From: Gluconacetobacter sacchari | GTDB taxonomy: Bacteria > Pseudomonadota > Alphaproteobacteria > Acetobacterales > Acetobacteraceae | Direction: 5' to 3' | Assembly (NCBI RefSeq): GCF_014174255.1 | Contig: NZ_JABEQJ010000003.1 | Coordinates: 164,212 to 228,211, forward strand | Length of the DNA: 64,000 bases | Part shown: in pieces, positions 49,634 through 60,400 of the stretch | Layout of the letters: every line of letters begins with the position of its first letter | Numbering within the stretch: the stretch's first letter is position 1 | The notes under the pieces: model-generated | What the model was told of the DNA's origin: nothing | The model's database searches: none | Seen by the model: the letters and a program-made list of their open reading frames with translations, nothing else | Translations under genes and position numbers: made by a program

Positions 49634-50782
49634 ATGAGTAAAAAGTCCTCGGTCTGGTTCTGGTTGGCTGGTCTTGCTTTGCTTCCTGTCGGGGCCTGGG
49701 CTGATGAGGCGGCTTTTGTACCTGAAGTGGTGAGCGTGAAGGAGAGGATGTCGCCGGGACCGAATGTCTTTGTCAATCAGATGGATATGGCGACCAGTAC
49801 GATCTATATCTTCTCGACGAAGGATCTGACGTTGAAGGGTAACGTCAGCGGAGGATCCTGGGGACTGGCGACATTGTCGCGTGATGGCAATACGGCTTAC
49901 ATGGCATCGGGGTTTCTAAGCCGTGTTGCGTATGGCACTGGTGAAGACGTTCTGCAGATTTTTGATGTTCCGACAAATACGGTAAAGAAGGAAATAACAC
50001 TTCCTTATAAATTGACGCAATATACGCCCGACGCCGCGCAGTTGCGTTTGAGTGCGGATGAAAAATTCATCTATATCCAGAACGCCACCCCCGCGACGTC
50101 CGTGACCGTCGTGGATCTGGAAAAGGGGAAAGTCGTAAAGGAAATCCCTTCGCCCGGCTGTTACGGCATTTATCCTATGGAAAATGGATATGGCTATTCG
50201 GCGATCTGTAGCGACGGGAGCTTTGCGACCTTCAAGTTGAGCCCCGACGGGCAGACTTTTACGAGCCAGAAAAGCGAGAGGATCTTCGATGTAGATGAAG
50301 ATCCGATTTTTCTGGCGTCCGCTCGTGTCGATTCCGATCTGGTGTTCCTGTCCTACAATGGAAATCTCTATCGCGTATCCGATGCGTCCGGCGTCATCAG
50401 GAAAGTCGATGTCATACCTGCGACGAAGGGTGCTCCCGGCAGTTGGGGGGCCTCCGGCTATGGCGTGATGACTTATGACAGTGAGGCGGGCATCATGTTT
50501 ATGGCCATGTCCTCCAATCGTCATGAAGGCACGCATCATCATGGTGCGACCGAGATCTGGGCATATGACATGAAGAAAAAAAAGATCGTATCCCGCTCTC
50601 CTGTAAAGGATATTTCGACGATCGGAGTCGTAAAGGGCGAGGAGACGAATCTCTTCGGTCTGGATATCAAGAAAAATATTATCGTAAAATACGATATCAA
50701 CCCGAAGAACGGCTATTCCCTGAAGCTGTCCGCGCAAAGGACCGATTTCGGGTTCGCGACCATGATTATGGGTGCGCGTTGA
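49634..50782 (+). CDS. mauB: TTQ amine dehydrogenase, large (heavy) subunit
   Basis: 382 residues with a Sec signal (SSVWFWLAGLALLPVGAWA) and a seven-bladed propeller-like repeat: RMSPGPNVFVNQMDMATSTI, GNVSGGSWGLATLSRDGNTAYMAS and RSPVKDISTIGVVKGEE. It matches MauB of methylamine dehydrogenase and AauB of aromatic amine dehydrogenase; the substrate cannot be read from sequence. It is periplasmic, pairs with the small subunit below. ATG 49634 has GGAGG 9 bases upstream; longer starts are open. Confidence 0.88.
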   Translation: MSKKSSVWFWLAGLALLPVGAWADEAAFVPEVVSVKERMSPGPNVFVNQMDMATSTIYIFSTKDLTLKGNVSGGSWGLATLSRDGNTAYMASGFLSRVAYGTGEDVLQIFDVPTNTVKKEITLPYKLTQYTPDAAQLRLSADEKFIYIQNATPATSVTVVDLEKGKVVKEIPSPGCYGIYPMENGYGYSAICSDGSFATFKLSPDGQTFTSQKSERIFDVDEDPIFLASARVDSDLVFLSYNGNLYRVSDASGVIRKVDVIPATKGAPGSWGASGYGVMTYDSEAGIMFMAMSSNRHEGTHHHGATEIWAYDMKKKKIVSRSPVKDISTIGVVKGEETNLFGLDIKKNIIVKYDINPKNGYSLKLSAQRTDFGFATMIMGAR

Positions 50783-51297
50783 TGTCAATGCTTTCCGTAT
50801 CGATATCGACGTTGATCGCGTTGGTGTTTCTGCGCGCATTTCTTCATAAGATATCGGGATTTACGGTTTTTACCGGCTACGTCGAAGATTACTGTTTGAT
50901 GCCTTCGCAGTTTGTACGCGCGGCGTCCGTATCCATCGTGGTTGCGGAGTTGCTGGTCGTCTTCAGCCAGGGGCTGCCGGCGTTACGGATGTTCGGTCTT
51001 TCGTTGGCGGCTCTGCTTCTGTTTCTTTATTCATTTGGAATTTCCATAAACATAAATCGAAGGCGTATAAATATAGAGTGTGGATGCGGTGGTGGAGCGC
51101 AGGTGCTGTCGTGGTCGCTGGTCGTTCGTAACGGCATTCTTCTTGGGTTGATCGCGATCGCGATGACGCAACAGAGTCCGTCTTCGGGTGGTCTGGATTA
51201 TGCCGTGGCGGTTTTCGGCGGGTTTTTACTTTGGGTCGTCTTTTTGCTCGGTGATCAGATCATTGCCAATTCATCCATGGTAACGCGCGCCAGCTAG
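50782..51297 (+). CDS. mauE: MauE-like membrane protein
   Basis: 171 residues with four hydrophobic segments (ISTLIALVFLRAFLH, ASVSIVVAELLVVFSQ, LSLAALLLFLYSFG, YAVAVFGGFLLWVVFLLG) and the MauE motif IECGCGGG. In mau clusters MauE and MauD are needed for maturation of the disulphide-rich small subunit. TGATG overlap with the large-subunit gene. Confidence 0.88.
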   Translation: MSMLSVSISTLIALVFLRAFLHKISGFTVFTGYVEDYCLMPSQFVRAASVSIVVAELLVVFSQGLPALRMFGLSLAALLLFLYSFGISININRRRINIECGCGGGAQVLSWSLVVRNGILLGLIAIAMTQQSPSSGGLDYAVAVFGGFLLWVVFLLGDQIIANSSMVTRAS

Positions 51298-51319
51298 CTT
51301 CTGTCTACAGGGATTTATC

Positions 51320-51919
51320 ATGAAACTCGTTGTCTTCGTTGTTGCAATTCTGACTTTTGTCGTAATGGCGTTGGCGATCGGTCTTTGGACCCTCGCGCGC
51401 CAGGTTGGAATCCTTTTTGAGAGAATTTCTCCCATGGGCGCGCTGGTCAACGATTCCGGTCCCGAGGTGGGGCAACGCACGCCCGAATTCAGTCTTCCGA
51501 GCCTTACGGGCGGGCAGGCCGTCATCGGGCCGAAATCCCTGCGGTCGACGCTGGTATTCTTTCTGTCTCCGACCTGTCCGATCTGCAAGAAGCTTCTGCC
51601 AATATTGGATTCGGTTCGGAAGTCGGAAGATCAGTGGCTGGATGTCATCCTGGCCAGCGATGGCGAGGATGGACAACACAAACGCTTTATTGAAAGCGCC
51701 AGACTTTCCAGCTATCCGTATGTCGTCTCGGCCGAACTTGGCCTGGCCTATCGTGTCGCGCGCCTGCCCTATGCGGTGCTCTTCGACGAACACGGCATCA
51801 TCCGCGCCAAGGGGCTCATCAACAGCCGGGAACAGTTCGACAGTCTGTTCAACGCTTTCGAGATGAAAGTCGGTTCGATCCAGGCTTATCTCGATGACCG
51901 GGCGGTAGCGCAATACTGA
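51320..51919 (+). CDS. mauD: MauD, thioredoxin-like maturation factor
   Basis: 199 residues. A N-terminal membrane anchor (KLVVFVVAILTFVVMALAIG) and a periplasmic thioredoxin fold with CPIC (86-89) in FFLSPTCPICKKLLP and the cis-Pro region ARLPYAVLFD. It forms or isomerises small-subunit disulphides. Length is typical for MauD. Confidence 0.92.
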   Translation: MKLVVFVVAILTFVVMALAIGLWTLARQVGILFERISPMGALVNDSGPEVGQRTPEFSLPSLTGGQAVIGPKSLRSTLVFFLSPTCPICKKLLPILDSVRKSEDQWLDVILASDGEDGQHKRFIESARLSSYPYVVSAELGLAYRVARLPYAVLFDEHGIIRAKGLINSREQFDSLFNAFEMKVGSIQAYLDDRAVAQY

Positions 51920-51983
51920 TTCGAGTCTCTTCGGACACATTTTTTAACTCTTATCGCCCGTTCAAAATATTGGAACATTTCTG

Positions 51984-52523
51984 ATGGATAATCTGATCGA
52001 TAGTCTGCTTACATGGGTCGATACCCGTGCGGAAGAGCGCATGCGGCGCCTCGCCGGACGTGCCGGACGACGGAGTTTTCTGCACAAGGCAGGGGGGATT
52101 TTCGTCGGGGGGACGGTTTTGCCGATGTTGCCTTACGATAATTCCAACGGCGTCGCTCACGCACGGGATGTCAGTGATCCCAACGCCATCCCCGATAATT
52201 GCGACTACTGGCGGTACTGCTCGCTCCATGGGTCACTGTGCAGCAAGTGTGGGGGAAGCGTGACACAGTGTCCGCCCGGAACGACGCCCTCGAAGGTTGC
52301 CTGGGTCGGGACATGCAGGAATCCCAAGGATAACAAGAATTACCTCGTTTCCTACAACGATTGTTGCGGGAAGGCCGGGGCCTGCGGCGAGGAGTGTACG
52401 CGTCAGGAACGCGATCGCCCCGGATATCGCATGGGGCTTGCGAGCGAGTCGAGCTGGTGTATCGCGAATGGGGGCAGTGGCGTCCACTGCACTGTTGCCG
52501 TGGTGGTGGGGATGGCGGAATGA
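51984..52523 (+). CDS. mauA: TTQ amine dehydrogenase, small (light) subunit
   Basis: 179 residues. Twin-arginine signal AGRAGRRSFLHKAGG. The mature part has 12 Cys, as expected for six disulphides. Trp107 and Trp158 are 51 residues apart, the same spacing as the TTQ-forming Trp57/Trp108 of methylamine dehydrogenase; Asp126 sits at the Asp76 position. The position of MADH Asp32 (25 before the first TTQ Trp) reads His82 in CSLHGSLC. The cofactor would be made post-translationally. Confidence 0.9.
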   Translation: MDNLIDSLLTWVDTRAEERMRRLAGRAGRRSFLHKAGGIFVGGTVLPMLPYDNSNGVAHARDVSDPNAIPDNCDYWRYCSLHGSLCSKCGGSVTQCPPGTTPSKVAWVGTCRNPKDNKNYLVSYNDCCGKAGACGEECTRQERDRPGYRMGLASESSWCIANGGSGVHCTVAVVVGMAE

Positions 52524-52966
52524 AGTATTCGGCCGGTATTTTCTGTCTGGCGTTTACCCTTCTGGCGTCGTCGGCCTATTGCGCCGATACCGGAAAGGAC
52601 CTGTTTCTGAACAATTGCGCTGCCTGCCATCAGAGCAACGGCAATGGTCAGGCAGGTCTGGCGCCGCCCCTGACGAACAAGCGGCTCTGGCAGGGGATGG
52701 GCGATGGCAGAACCCAATATATCGCGGGTGTTGCGCTGACCGGCCTTGTCGGAAAGATCGTATCGGCAGGGGAGATATATGCGGATCTTGCCATGCCGCC
52801 GCAGAATCATCTGACCGACGACGAACTGGCTCTGGTTGCCAACTATATATTCAACGATCTGAACGGTATCGACACGCATGCCGCGGGGGAGGATTTTGCG
52901 CGCACGCGTGCGGCGCCGCCGTCTCATGCCAAAATCATGATGATGCGGGACGCTGCGTTAAAATGA
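52520..52966 (+). CDS. Periplasmic c-type cytochrome 1
   Basis: 148 residues, Sec signal (AGIFCLAFTLLASSAYCA), haem-binding CAACH (33-37), distal Met probably in LAMPPQNHL. Class I fold with FLNNCAACHQSNGNGQAGLAP. Overlaps the small-subunit gene (ATGA), so a role as electron acceptor of the dehydrogenase is likely (inference). Confidence 0.88.
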   Translation: MKYSAGIFCLAFTLLASSAYCADTGKDLFLNNCAACHQSNGNGQAGLAPPLTNKRLWQGMGDGRTQYIAGVALTGLVGKIVSAGEIYADLAMPPQNHLTDDELALVANYIFNDLNGIDTHAAGEDFARTRAAPPSHAKIMMMRDAALK

Positions 52967-53406
52967 TTCGGACAATGACCGGGGCGGGGCTGCTGGTTCT
53001 GGCGTTTTCATGCGCGGCGGTGGCAATGCCGACGCGAAATGAATATCTGCTCAAATGCTCCGGGTGTCATCTGGCTGACGGCGAAGGGATGCCGTCACAC
53101 GGCATACCCAATTTTATCGGCCAGGTAGGCATGTTTGCCGATATTCCCGAAGGGCGTGCCTATATCATGCATGTTCCGGGGGTTGTCGGGTCGAGCCTGA
53201 GCGATCAGGACATATCGGCTGTACTGAATTACATCATGAAGACTTTCGCTGGAAAATCCTTGCCGCCGGACTCCAGGCCGTTCACGGCAGAGGAGGTGGC
53301 CAAGCTTCGCGCGGAAGATATAGGAAATGTTGTCGAGTATCGCAGGAAAGTAGCGAATATTCTTGCGGCGCGTGGTTTGACGGCACCAGCGTACCCCTGG
53401 CCTTGA
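52963..53406 (+). CDS. Periplasmic c-type cytochrome 2
   Basis: 147 residues, signal MIRTMTGAGLLVLAFSCAAV, haem-binding CSGCH (32-36), candidate axial Met residues in AYIMHVPG and YIMKTF. Its size and position fit the soluble monohaem cytochrome next to amine dehydrogenases. ATGA overlap with cytochrome 1. Confidence 0.87.
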   Translation: MIRTMTGAGLLVLAFSCAAVAMPTRNEYLLKCSGCHLADGEGMPSHGIPNFIGQVGMFADIPEGRAYIMHVPGVVGSSLSDQDISAVLNYIMKTFAGKSLPPDSRPFTAEEVAKLRAEDIGNVVEYRRKVANILAARGLTAPAYPWP

Positions 53407-53717
53407 ACGCGGTCTTTACAATGTCGGACAAAAAGAAGGCATAGGGGCGGTCGGGTCTGAATTCCGTCTTTATTTATCCTGGTCCGGCTACAGGTGGAAT
53501 ATCGGTAGGCGTGGAATGGTGGCGATAAGTATAGATTCTACACTTGTCTGTACTCACTCTGTGGGTCGGCGAGAGGGCTGGAATATCTTTCCGTGAAAGA
53601 AGTGGTGCGATGAAGAAACGAAATGCGTCTCGCGCGAATATGGTCGATAGTGCCGTGTTCATGAAGGCGGGCGAGCGACTTGTTATTCGAGGTGGTGAAG
53701 AGGGCGTCGATTCCGAT

Positions 53718-56078
53718 ATGCGGAATTACTCCAGTCCTGCTTTGCGTCGTCGGATGATTTTGCCTGTAATGTCGCTGCTTATGGCGTCGGGATGTGTTTC
53801 GGCCTATGGCGCCGATACCGTCAGCAAGAAAAGTCATGCGCGGCCGGTCCACCGGAATGAAGCCGGACGAAAGGGTGCGCCGCCGCGTGAGGAGGAGGTC
53901 AGCGTTCAGGTTTCGCGTTTTCGCTCGCATGGTGCGGAATCAAGCGTGACGCGTCATGTCATGGACCGCTTCGTGGCTGGCACGAGCCCTATGCAGATGT
54001 TGTCGGCGACGACGCCCGGTGTGACATTCGCGTCCGACGATGGCTTCGGTCTCGATACCCTGGCCAACACGCTTTATGTTCGTGGTTTTAACCAGAGCCA
54101 GATCGGGGCGACACTTGACGGAATCCCCATGGGGGATCAGGGATTCCTTCAGTATAACGGGCTCAATATCGATCAGGCTGAAATTCAGGACAATATTTCC
54201 GGGATGGAACTGTCGCAGGGCGGTGGTGCTCTGACGGTGCCTTCCACACAGAATCTCGGTGGCGCCCTTCAGTTTTATTCCTCCGATCCGGCGGACAAGT
54301 TCGGCGGCAAAGTATCGCAGCTTTTTGGCAGCAATAATACCTTCAGAACATTTGCCCGTATCGATAGCGGGGTGCTTAGCACGACCGGTACGAAGCTGTT
54401 CGTCTCGATGGCGCGGACGGATAGCGACAAATGGAAGGGATATGGCACCCAGTTCGAGCAGCAGGTCAATGCCAAGCTGGTTCAGCCTCTGGGCTCGCTG
54501 GGCAAGATCACGACGATATTCAACTGGTCGCAGTTCCAGCAATTCAATTATCTTGGCCTGAGCATGAATATGTTCAGAAAATTGGGCCGCAAGCTTGATT
54601 ACCTGTATCCTGACTATAGCACCGCCTATAATGCGGCTCTGGGAAATTATCCTGCCGCATATCAAGTTCTGGGCAACTCGGCCGACCTACAGAATGCAAC
54701 GTATCTGGACGGGGCACAGAGCCAGCAGAACTATCTGATGGCGGTGATTGCCGATCTGCATCTGACATCGCGCCTTGATGAAAAGACGATACTCTACGCG
54801 CATTTGTCCGATAGCGATATCGAAGCGACGGAGAATTTTCCCTCGCCCAATGGTGCGCCGCTTGCTCAGCAAAATGGCGCCAATAATCTGCGGCGTATCG
54901 GCTTTGTCGAGTCTCTGGATTACCGTATTGCAGGAAATACTATTCAGACGGGGGTCTGGTACGAAAATAGCGGCTATTTCTATCCGGCCGACTTCTATCA
55001 GGAGCCGCTGCTGGGAGAAGGGCCACCGCGTAACCCGCTTGGTCCGTTCAAGGATCCATTTGCGCGGGAGTTGACCGATCAGTTCAATACCAATACTTTT
55101 CAATATTATCTTCAGGATACCTACGCAATCCGGCGTGATCTGCGTGTCAGCGCCGGTTTCAAGTCGTTTATCCAGACAACGCATGGCGGGGCCAAGAGCA
55201 ATGATTCGGCCTTCACGGGGGAAGAAGAACTTCCGAGCGGGACATTGACTGCTTCGAGTGCGTTCCTCCCTCATTTTTCCGTCAACTATAAGCCTGATTC
55301 ACACAACGAAATTTATGTCGATATTGCCGAAAACATGCGTGCGTACAGCTATAGTCCTTGGTTTGTCGCGAACGGGGGGGCGTGGGCTGTTCAGAACCAG
55401 CAGCAGTTCGTCAATAACAAGAGTGCGATCAAACCGGAGCGTGCGTGGGATTATGTTCTCGGGTACCGATTTACGACGAAGCATTTCGACCTGACGGCGG
55501 ATGTTTATCATGCCGATTACTATAATAGATTGCTCAATACGACCGCCGGTTTGATCGTCCAGCCGATCAGCACGGTTGTGAATGCTGGTCGGGAGTCGAT
55601 CTATGGGGCGGATGTGTCGGCGACCGTACGACCGTTCGACGGGTTGGAGATCTTCAATTCGGTCAGTTACAACGATTCGGAATATCAGCGCGGTATCATG
55701 TATGAAAGCGCCTATGTCGAATTGAAGGGGAAGAAGCAGGTCGCTTACCCGAGCTGGATATACAAGACGAATGTCTCGTATGGCTATCGCCAGTTCCGCG
55801 CGACATTCAATGCGACCTATACGGATCGGCGCCCGCTGTCTTATACCAACGATGTTTTTGTGCCGGCCTATTGGCTGGCAGGCGTATCGGCGAGTTACGA
55901 TTTCGGACGTATTGGGGTGTTGCAGAACCTGCGGGCGGATTTGGGTGTCACCAATCTGTTTGGCGGCAAATATATCGGCGGCATGGGCTTCTCCGGATAT
56001 CCGGTTTCGGGCGATTATCCGACCCTGTTTGCTGGTGCGCCGCGACAGTTTTTTGGCACGCTGTCCGCAAAATTCTGA
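53718..56078 (+). CDS. TonB-dependent outer-membrane receptor
   Basis: 786 residues from ATG 53718 (signal MILPVMSLLMASGCVSAYGA); the frame is open from 53544, with ATG 53610 as an alternative. Plug domain with LYVRGFNQSQIGATLDGIPMGDQG, then a 22-strand-type barrel ending in aromatic SAKF. FecA/siderophore-like size. It may import a substrate or metal related to the amine operon, but no ligand can be named. The 311 bp in front (53407-53717) show no clear promoter or terminator. Confidence 0.9.
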   Translation: MRNYSSPALRRRMILPVMSLLMASGCVSAYGADTVSKKSHARPVHRNEAGRKGAPPREEEVSVQVSRFRSHGAESSVTRHVMDRFVAGTSPMQMLSATTPGVTFASDDGFGLDTLANTLYVRGFNQSQIGATLDGIPMGDQGFLQYNGLNIDQAEIQDNISGMELSQGGGALTVPSTQNLGGALQFYSSDPADKFGGKVSQLFGSNNTFRTFARIDSGVLSTTGTKLFVSMARTDSDKWKGYGTQFEQQVNAKLVQPLGSLGKITTIFNWSQFQQFNYLGLSMNMFRKLGRKLDYLYPDYSTAYNAALGNYPAAYQVLGNSADLQNATYLDGAQSQQNYLMAVIADLHLTSRLDEKTILYAHLSDSDIEATENFPSPNGAPLAQQNGANNLRRIGFVESLDYRIAGNTIQTGVWYENSGYFYPADFYQEPLLGEGPPRNPLGPFKDPFARELTDQFNTNTFQYYLQDTYAIRRDLRVSAGFKSFIQTTHGGAKSNDSAFTGEEELPSGTLTASSAFLPHFSVNYKPDSHNEIYVDIAENMRAYSYSPWFVANGGAWAVQNQQQFVNNKSAIKPERAWDYVLGYRFTTKHFDLTADVYHADYYNRLLNTTAGLIVQPISTVVNAGRESIYGADVSATVRPFDGLEIFNSVSYNDSEYQRGIMYESAYVELKGKKQVAYPSWIYKTNVSYGYRQFRATFNATYTDRRPLSYTNDVFVPAYWLAGVSASYDFGRIGVLQNLRADLGVTNLFGGKYIGGMGFSGYPVSGDYPTLFAGAPRQFFGTLSAKF

Positions 56079-56242
56079 TGATCTGCCGCCGGTATAGTCA
56101 CTGATGGTGCCGGTTCGCATATCGCCAATTCCAGGTCTGGCAGCAGTCAACATCGGGAGCGGGTTCTGACGGACGGTTGTCGTGCGTCGGGACCGGCAGG
56201 TGATGACGGGTTCTGCCGGCTTTGCCGGGACCAGAGCAGGTC

Positions 56243-57403
56243 ATGACGTATCGCCTCTTATGTCGCGCGGTGATCCTTGCCGCATGCGCCGTGCAGCCGT
56301 TGATTACTTATATATCCTGTGCGGCGGCGACTTCCGCGCCGCTGCAGCAGGTAGTTGTTCAGAGTGTACGCGCCGCGCCGTTCACCAGGACCGCGGACCT
56401 GCCTGGGCGAACCGAGGCCGTGGAGATCGCGCAGGTTCGTCCGCAGGTGAACGGGGTCATCAAGCAGAGACTGTTCAAGGAAGGGACGGATATTACGGCC
56501 GGTCAGCCGCTCTATATGATCGACCCGGCCCCTTATCAGGCGATTTACGACGCCGCTGCCGCGCGGGTTCTGCATGCGCAGGCGGTGAAAGGCTCGGCGC
56601 GGGCGCGCCTGGATCGATACCGTCCGCTGGTGCGGATTCGTGCGGTCAGCCGCCAGGATTATGACGACGCCCTGGCGCTGGCGCGGGAGGCGGATGCCGA
56701 TATTGCCCAGGCTAAAGCGAATGTCGCGCGTGCCGCGGTTGATCTCAATTACACCTGTGTACGCGCGCCTATTTCCGGTCGTGTGGGACGCTCTCTCATG
56801 ACTGTCGGGGGGCTGGCAGCCATAGGACAGAATTCCAGTCTTGCCGTCGTCACGCGTCTTGATCCGATTTATGTGGACGTCAATTTGCCGGCAACCAGAT
56901 TGCTGCAATTGCGCAGGGAACTGGCCCAGGGACGCTTGAAGCGGGTCAGCGATGATGCCGCGACAGTCACGCTGACGCTGGAGGATGGAAGCCTGTATGA
57001 GCAGGTCGGACGACTGGAGTTTTCCGAAGTCAATGTAGATGAGGCCACCGGCACCGTCGTGGTGCGTGCGGTGATGCCGAACCCGGCGCACATGCTGCTT
57101 CCGGGCATGTATGTCCATGCCAGGCTGGAAGAGGGCGTCGACCCTGCCGCGCTGCGCGTGCCGCAGGATGCTGTCTTCCGTAATGCGCATGGCGATCCGA
57201 TGGTCATGGTCGTGGACGGCGCCAATGTGGCCGGTGCGCGGGTGATTGCGACCGGTCCGGCCGTCGGTGGTGACTGGATCGTGACGTCGGGCCTGAAGGG
57301 CGGTGAACGGATCGTGGTGAGCGGACGACAGAAGATCCGCGCTGGAGACACCGTTGACCCCGTCGCGCTGCCCGGCTCCGTACCGCCCGTTGACGCCGAT
57401 TGA
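56243..57403 (+). CDS. RND efflux periplasmic adaptor (AcrA/MexA type)
   Basis: 386 residues. Barrel-sandwich hybrid halves AEVRPQVNG-like (EIAQVRPQVNGVI) and YTCVRAPISGRVGR, coiled-coil hairpin between, beta-barrel and membrane-proximal domain (VPQDAVFRN...VVSGRQKIRAGD). N-terminus ILAACAVQ has a possible lipobox Cys15. First gene of a three-gene pump operon. Confidence 0.9.
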   Translation: MTYRLLCRAVILAACAVQPLITYISCAAATSAPLQQVVVQSVRAAPFTRTADLPGRTEAVEIAQVRPQVNGVIKQRLFKEGTDITAGQPLYMIDPAPYQAIYDAAAARVLHAQAVKGSARARLDRYRPLVRIRAVSRQDYDDALALAREADADIAQAKANVARAAVDLNYTCVRAPISGRVGRSLMTVGGLAAIGQNSSLAVVTRLDPIYVDVNLPATRLLQLRRELAQGRLKRVSDDAATVTLTLEDGSLYEQVGRLEFSEVNVDEATGTVVVRAVMPNPAHMLLPGMYVHARLEEGVDPAALRVPQDAVFRNAHGDPMVMVVDGANVAGARVIATGPAVGGDWIVTSGLKGGERIVVSGRQKIRAGDTVDPVALPGSVPPVDAD

Positions 57404-57417
57404 AGGCAGAACAGATT

Positions 57418-60400
57418 ATGTCTCGATTTTTTATTGATCGGCCGGTTCTTGCCTGGGTGGTGGGGCTGATTGTCATATTGTTGGGCGGGATTTCCCTTTT
57501 CCGCCTGCCGGTTGCCCAGTATCCGTCAATCGCCGCGCCGCAGATCGCGATCAGTGTGATGTATCCGGGCGCTTCCGCCGAGACGGTGAACAATACCGTT
57601 GTGCGGCCGATCCTGCAGCAGATGTTTGGGCTCGATCATCTGGCGTACGTGTCCTCGCAGTCCTATGCCAGCGGGCAGATGGAAATCGACCTGACCTTTG
57701 CGCAGGGTACCGATCCGGATATCGCCCAGGTTCAGGCGCAGAACAGGCTGCAACTCGTGCTCCCACGCCTGCCGATTGCCGTGACGGCGCAGGGTCTGAC
57801 GGTCACGAAGGCGGTCAAGGACTTCATGATGGTGCTGGCGTTCATTTCCAGGGATGGCAGCATGTCGGGCTTCGACATTGCCGATTACGTAGCATCGAAC
57901 GTGTCGGATGCGATCAGTCGTGTGTCCGGTGTCGGCGACCATACGCTGTTCGGCTCGGAATATGCCGTGCGGATCTGGATACACCCTGGGAAGCTCTATA
58001 AATACGGGCTGACGATCAGTGACGTGCAGGCCGCGCTGATGGATCAGAACGTGCAGGTCTCCTCCGGCGAGATCGGGGGGCTGCCGGCGAGGCCGGGCAC
58101 GCGCATAGATGCCACCATCATCGGTCCAACCCGGCTGACCTCGCCCGAGGAGTTCGGGGACATCATGCTGCGTGTCGAACGCGGCGGCTCGCAGGTTCGT
58201 CTGAAGGACGTGGCGCGGATCGAACTGGGACCGCAGAGCTATAACGTGACGTCCTTCTACAACAACCAGCCGACGGTCGGTCTGGCACTGAAGCTGGCGC
58301 CCGGAGCAAACCAGTTGACCACGGAAGCGGCCGTGCGCGCGGAGATGAAGAACCTCGAGAAATTCTTTCCGCCGGGCCTGCAGGTCATCTATCCGCTGGA
58401 TACCGAGCCCTTCATCGTGCTGTCGATCAAGGAGGTCGTGATCACGCTGGCCGAGGCCATCGCGCTGGTCTTCGTTGTGATGCTGATCTTTATCCAGAAT
58501 TTCCGTGCGACGCTGATTCCGACGATCGCGGTGCCCGTCGTACTGATGGGGACGTTCGGCATTCTCGCGGCTCTGGGGTTTTCGATCAATACGCTGACCA
58601 TGCTGGCCATGGTGCTGGCGGTGGGGCTGCTGGTCGATGATGCCATCGTGGTCGTCGAGAATGTCGAGCGCGTCATGGCGGAAAGAAAGCTGCCGCCACA
58701 GGAGGCGGTGCGGGTCTCGATGGACGAGATTTCGGGCGCGCTGGTTGGCATCGTGCTGGTGCTGACGGCGGTGTTTCTTCCGATGGCTGCCTTTGGCGGT
58801 TCGATCGGCGTGATCTATCGCCAGTTCTCGATCACCATCGTCGCCGCCATGTGGCTGTCGGTGCTGGTGGCCATGATCATGACGCCTGCCTTGTGTGCGA
58901 CGATGCTGAAACCTGATATGCATCAGAGGACAACCGGGCTGGCGGGGTGGTTCAACCGCGTCTTTGGCCGAATGACCGATGGATACCGGGCGAGTGCCAA
59001 CTGGATGCTGCGGCGCGGCGGGGCGTCGCTGGTGATATATGGTCTGCTGGTCGGTCTGGTCGTCTTCCTGTTCATCCGGCTTCCGGAAGGGTTTCTTCCG
59101 GACGAGGATCAGGGGTTGCTCTTCGGTCAGGTGACGTTGCCTCCGGGGGCTACGGAGGAGCAGACGGCGGCGGTCAATCGCCGGGTCGGCGATTATATCC
59201 TTCGGAGCGAACGTGAAAACGTGGTGTCGGTCTTCGCGACGAATGGATTCAATTTCGCGGGCGAGGGGCAGAATGCGGGCGCTTTCTTTATCCGTCTGAA
59301 GGACTGGAGCATCCGCCAGGGCGCTGAGCGGTCGTCGGCCGCGATCGCGATGCGGATCATGACGCATTTCGAGATGGACCGGGAAGCCGAGATTTTCGCC
59401 ATCAATCCGCCGGCGGTGCTGGAGTTGGGCAACGCGACCGGTTTCGATCTTGAACTGGAGGATCGCGCGCATCTCGGTCATGAGAAGCTGCTGGCTGCCC
59501 GCGACCAGATATTGATGGCGGCGGCCAGGGACCCGCGTCTGGCGGCCGTGCGTTCGAACGGTCTGGAGGACGCGCCGCAATACAAGCTGGAGATCGATCG
59601 CGAAAAGGCGAATGCGCTGGGCGTGACCAATGCTGAAATCAATACGACGATCGAAGGGGCGCTGGGGTCGATCTACGTCAATCAGTTCATGCGCAACGAT
59701 CGGGTGAAGCAGGTTTACATCCAGGGCGAGGCCGACGGACGCCGGTTGGTCGAGGACCTTGGCCAATGGTATCTGCGCAATGCCGCGAACGGGCTGGTGC
59801 CCTTCGATGTGATCGCGAAAGGTCATTGGACCTTCGGCCCGCAGAAGGTCGAGAATTATAACGGACTGAATTCATATGAAATCCTCGGCCAGCCGGCCCC
59901 TGGCTACAGCAGCGGCGCAGCCATGGCGGCCATTCGGGAGATCATGGACAGGTTGCCGCCCGGCATCGGGTACGAATGGACTGGCCTGTCGTTTGAACAG
60001 ATGCGCTCAAGCAGCGCGACGGGACCGCTTTATGCGCTGGCGGCAACGGTGATTCTGCTCTGTCTCGCCGGGCTGTATGAAAGCTGGGCGGTGCCCTTCG
60101 CGGTGATGCTGGTGATTCCGCTGGGTGTGCTGGGGGCGCTGGCGGCCACGTTGTGGCGCGGGCTGGCCAACGATGTCTATTTTCAGGTGGGCCTGCTGAC
60201 CACGGTGGGACTGACTGTGAAAAATGCCATTCTCATCGTTGAATTCGCCAAGGCTTTCTTCGAGGCCGGCGACGCGCTTGCGGATGCGGTGATCAAAGCC
60301 GCATGCGAACGTCTGAGACCGATCCTGATGACTTCGATCGCGTTTGTATGCGGTGTGTTTCCACTGGCGATCGCAACCGGGGCCGGGTCCGGGGCGCGGA

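Noticed and set aside
57526..59826. 766-codon open frame antisense to the RND pump gene
   Set aside because: Low-complexity His/Arg/Gln composition caused by the sense codons; no ribosome-binding site or motif.
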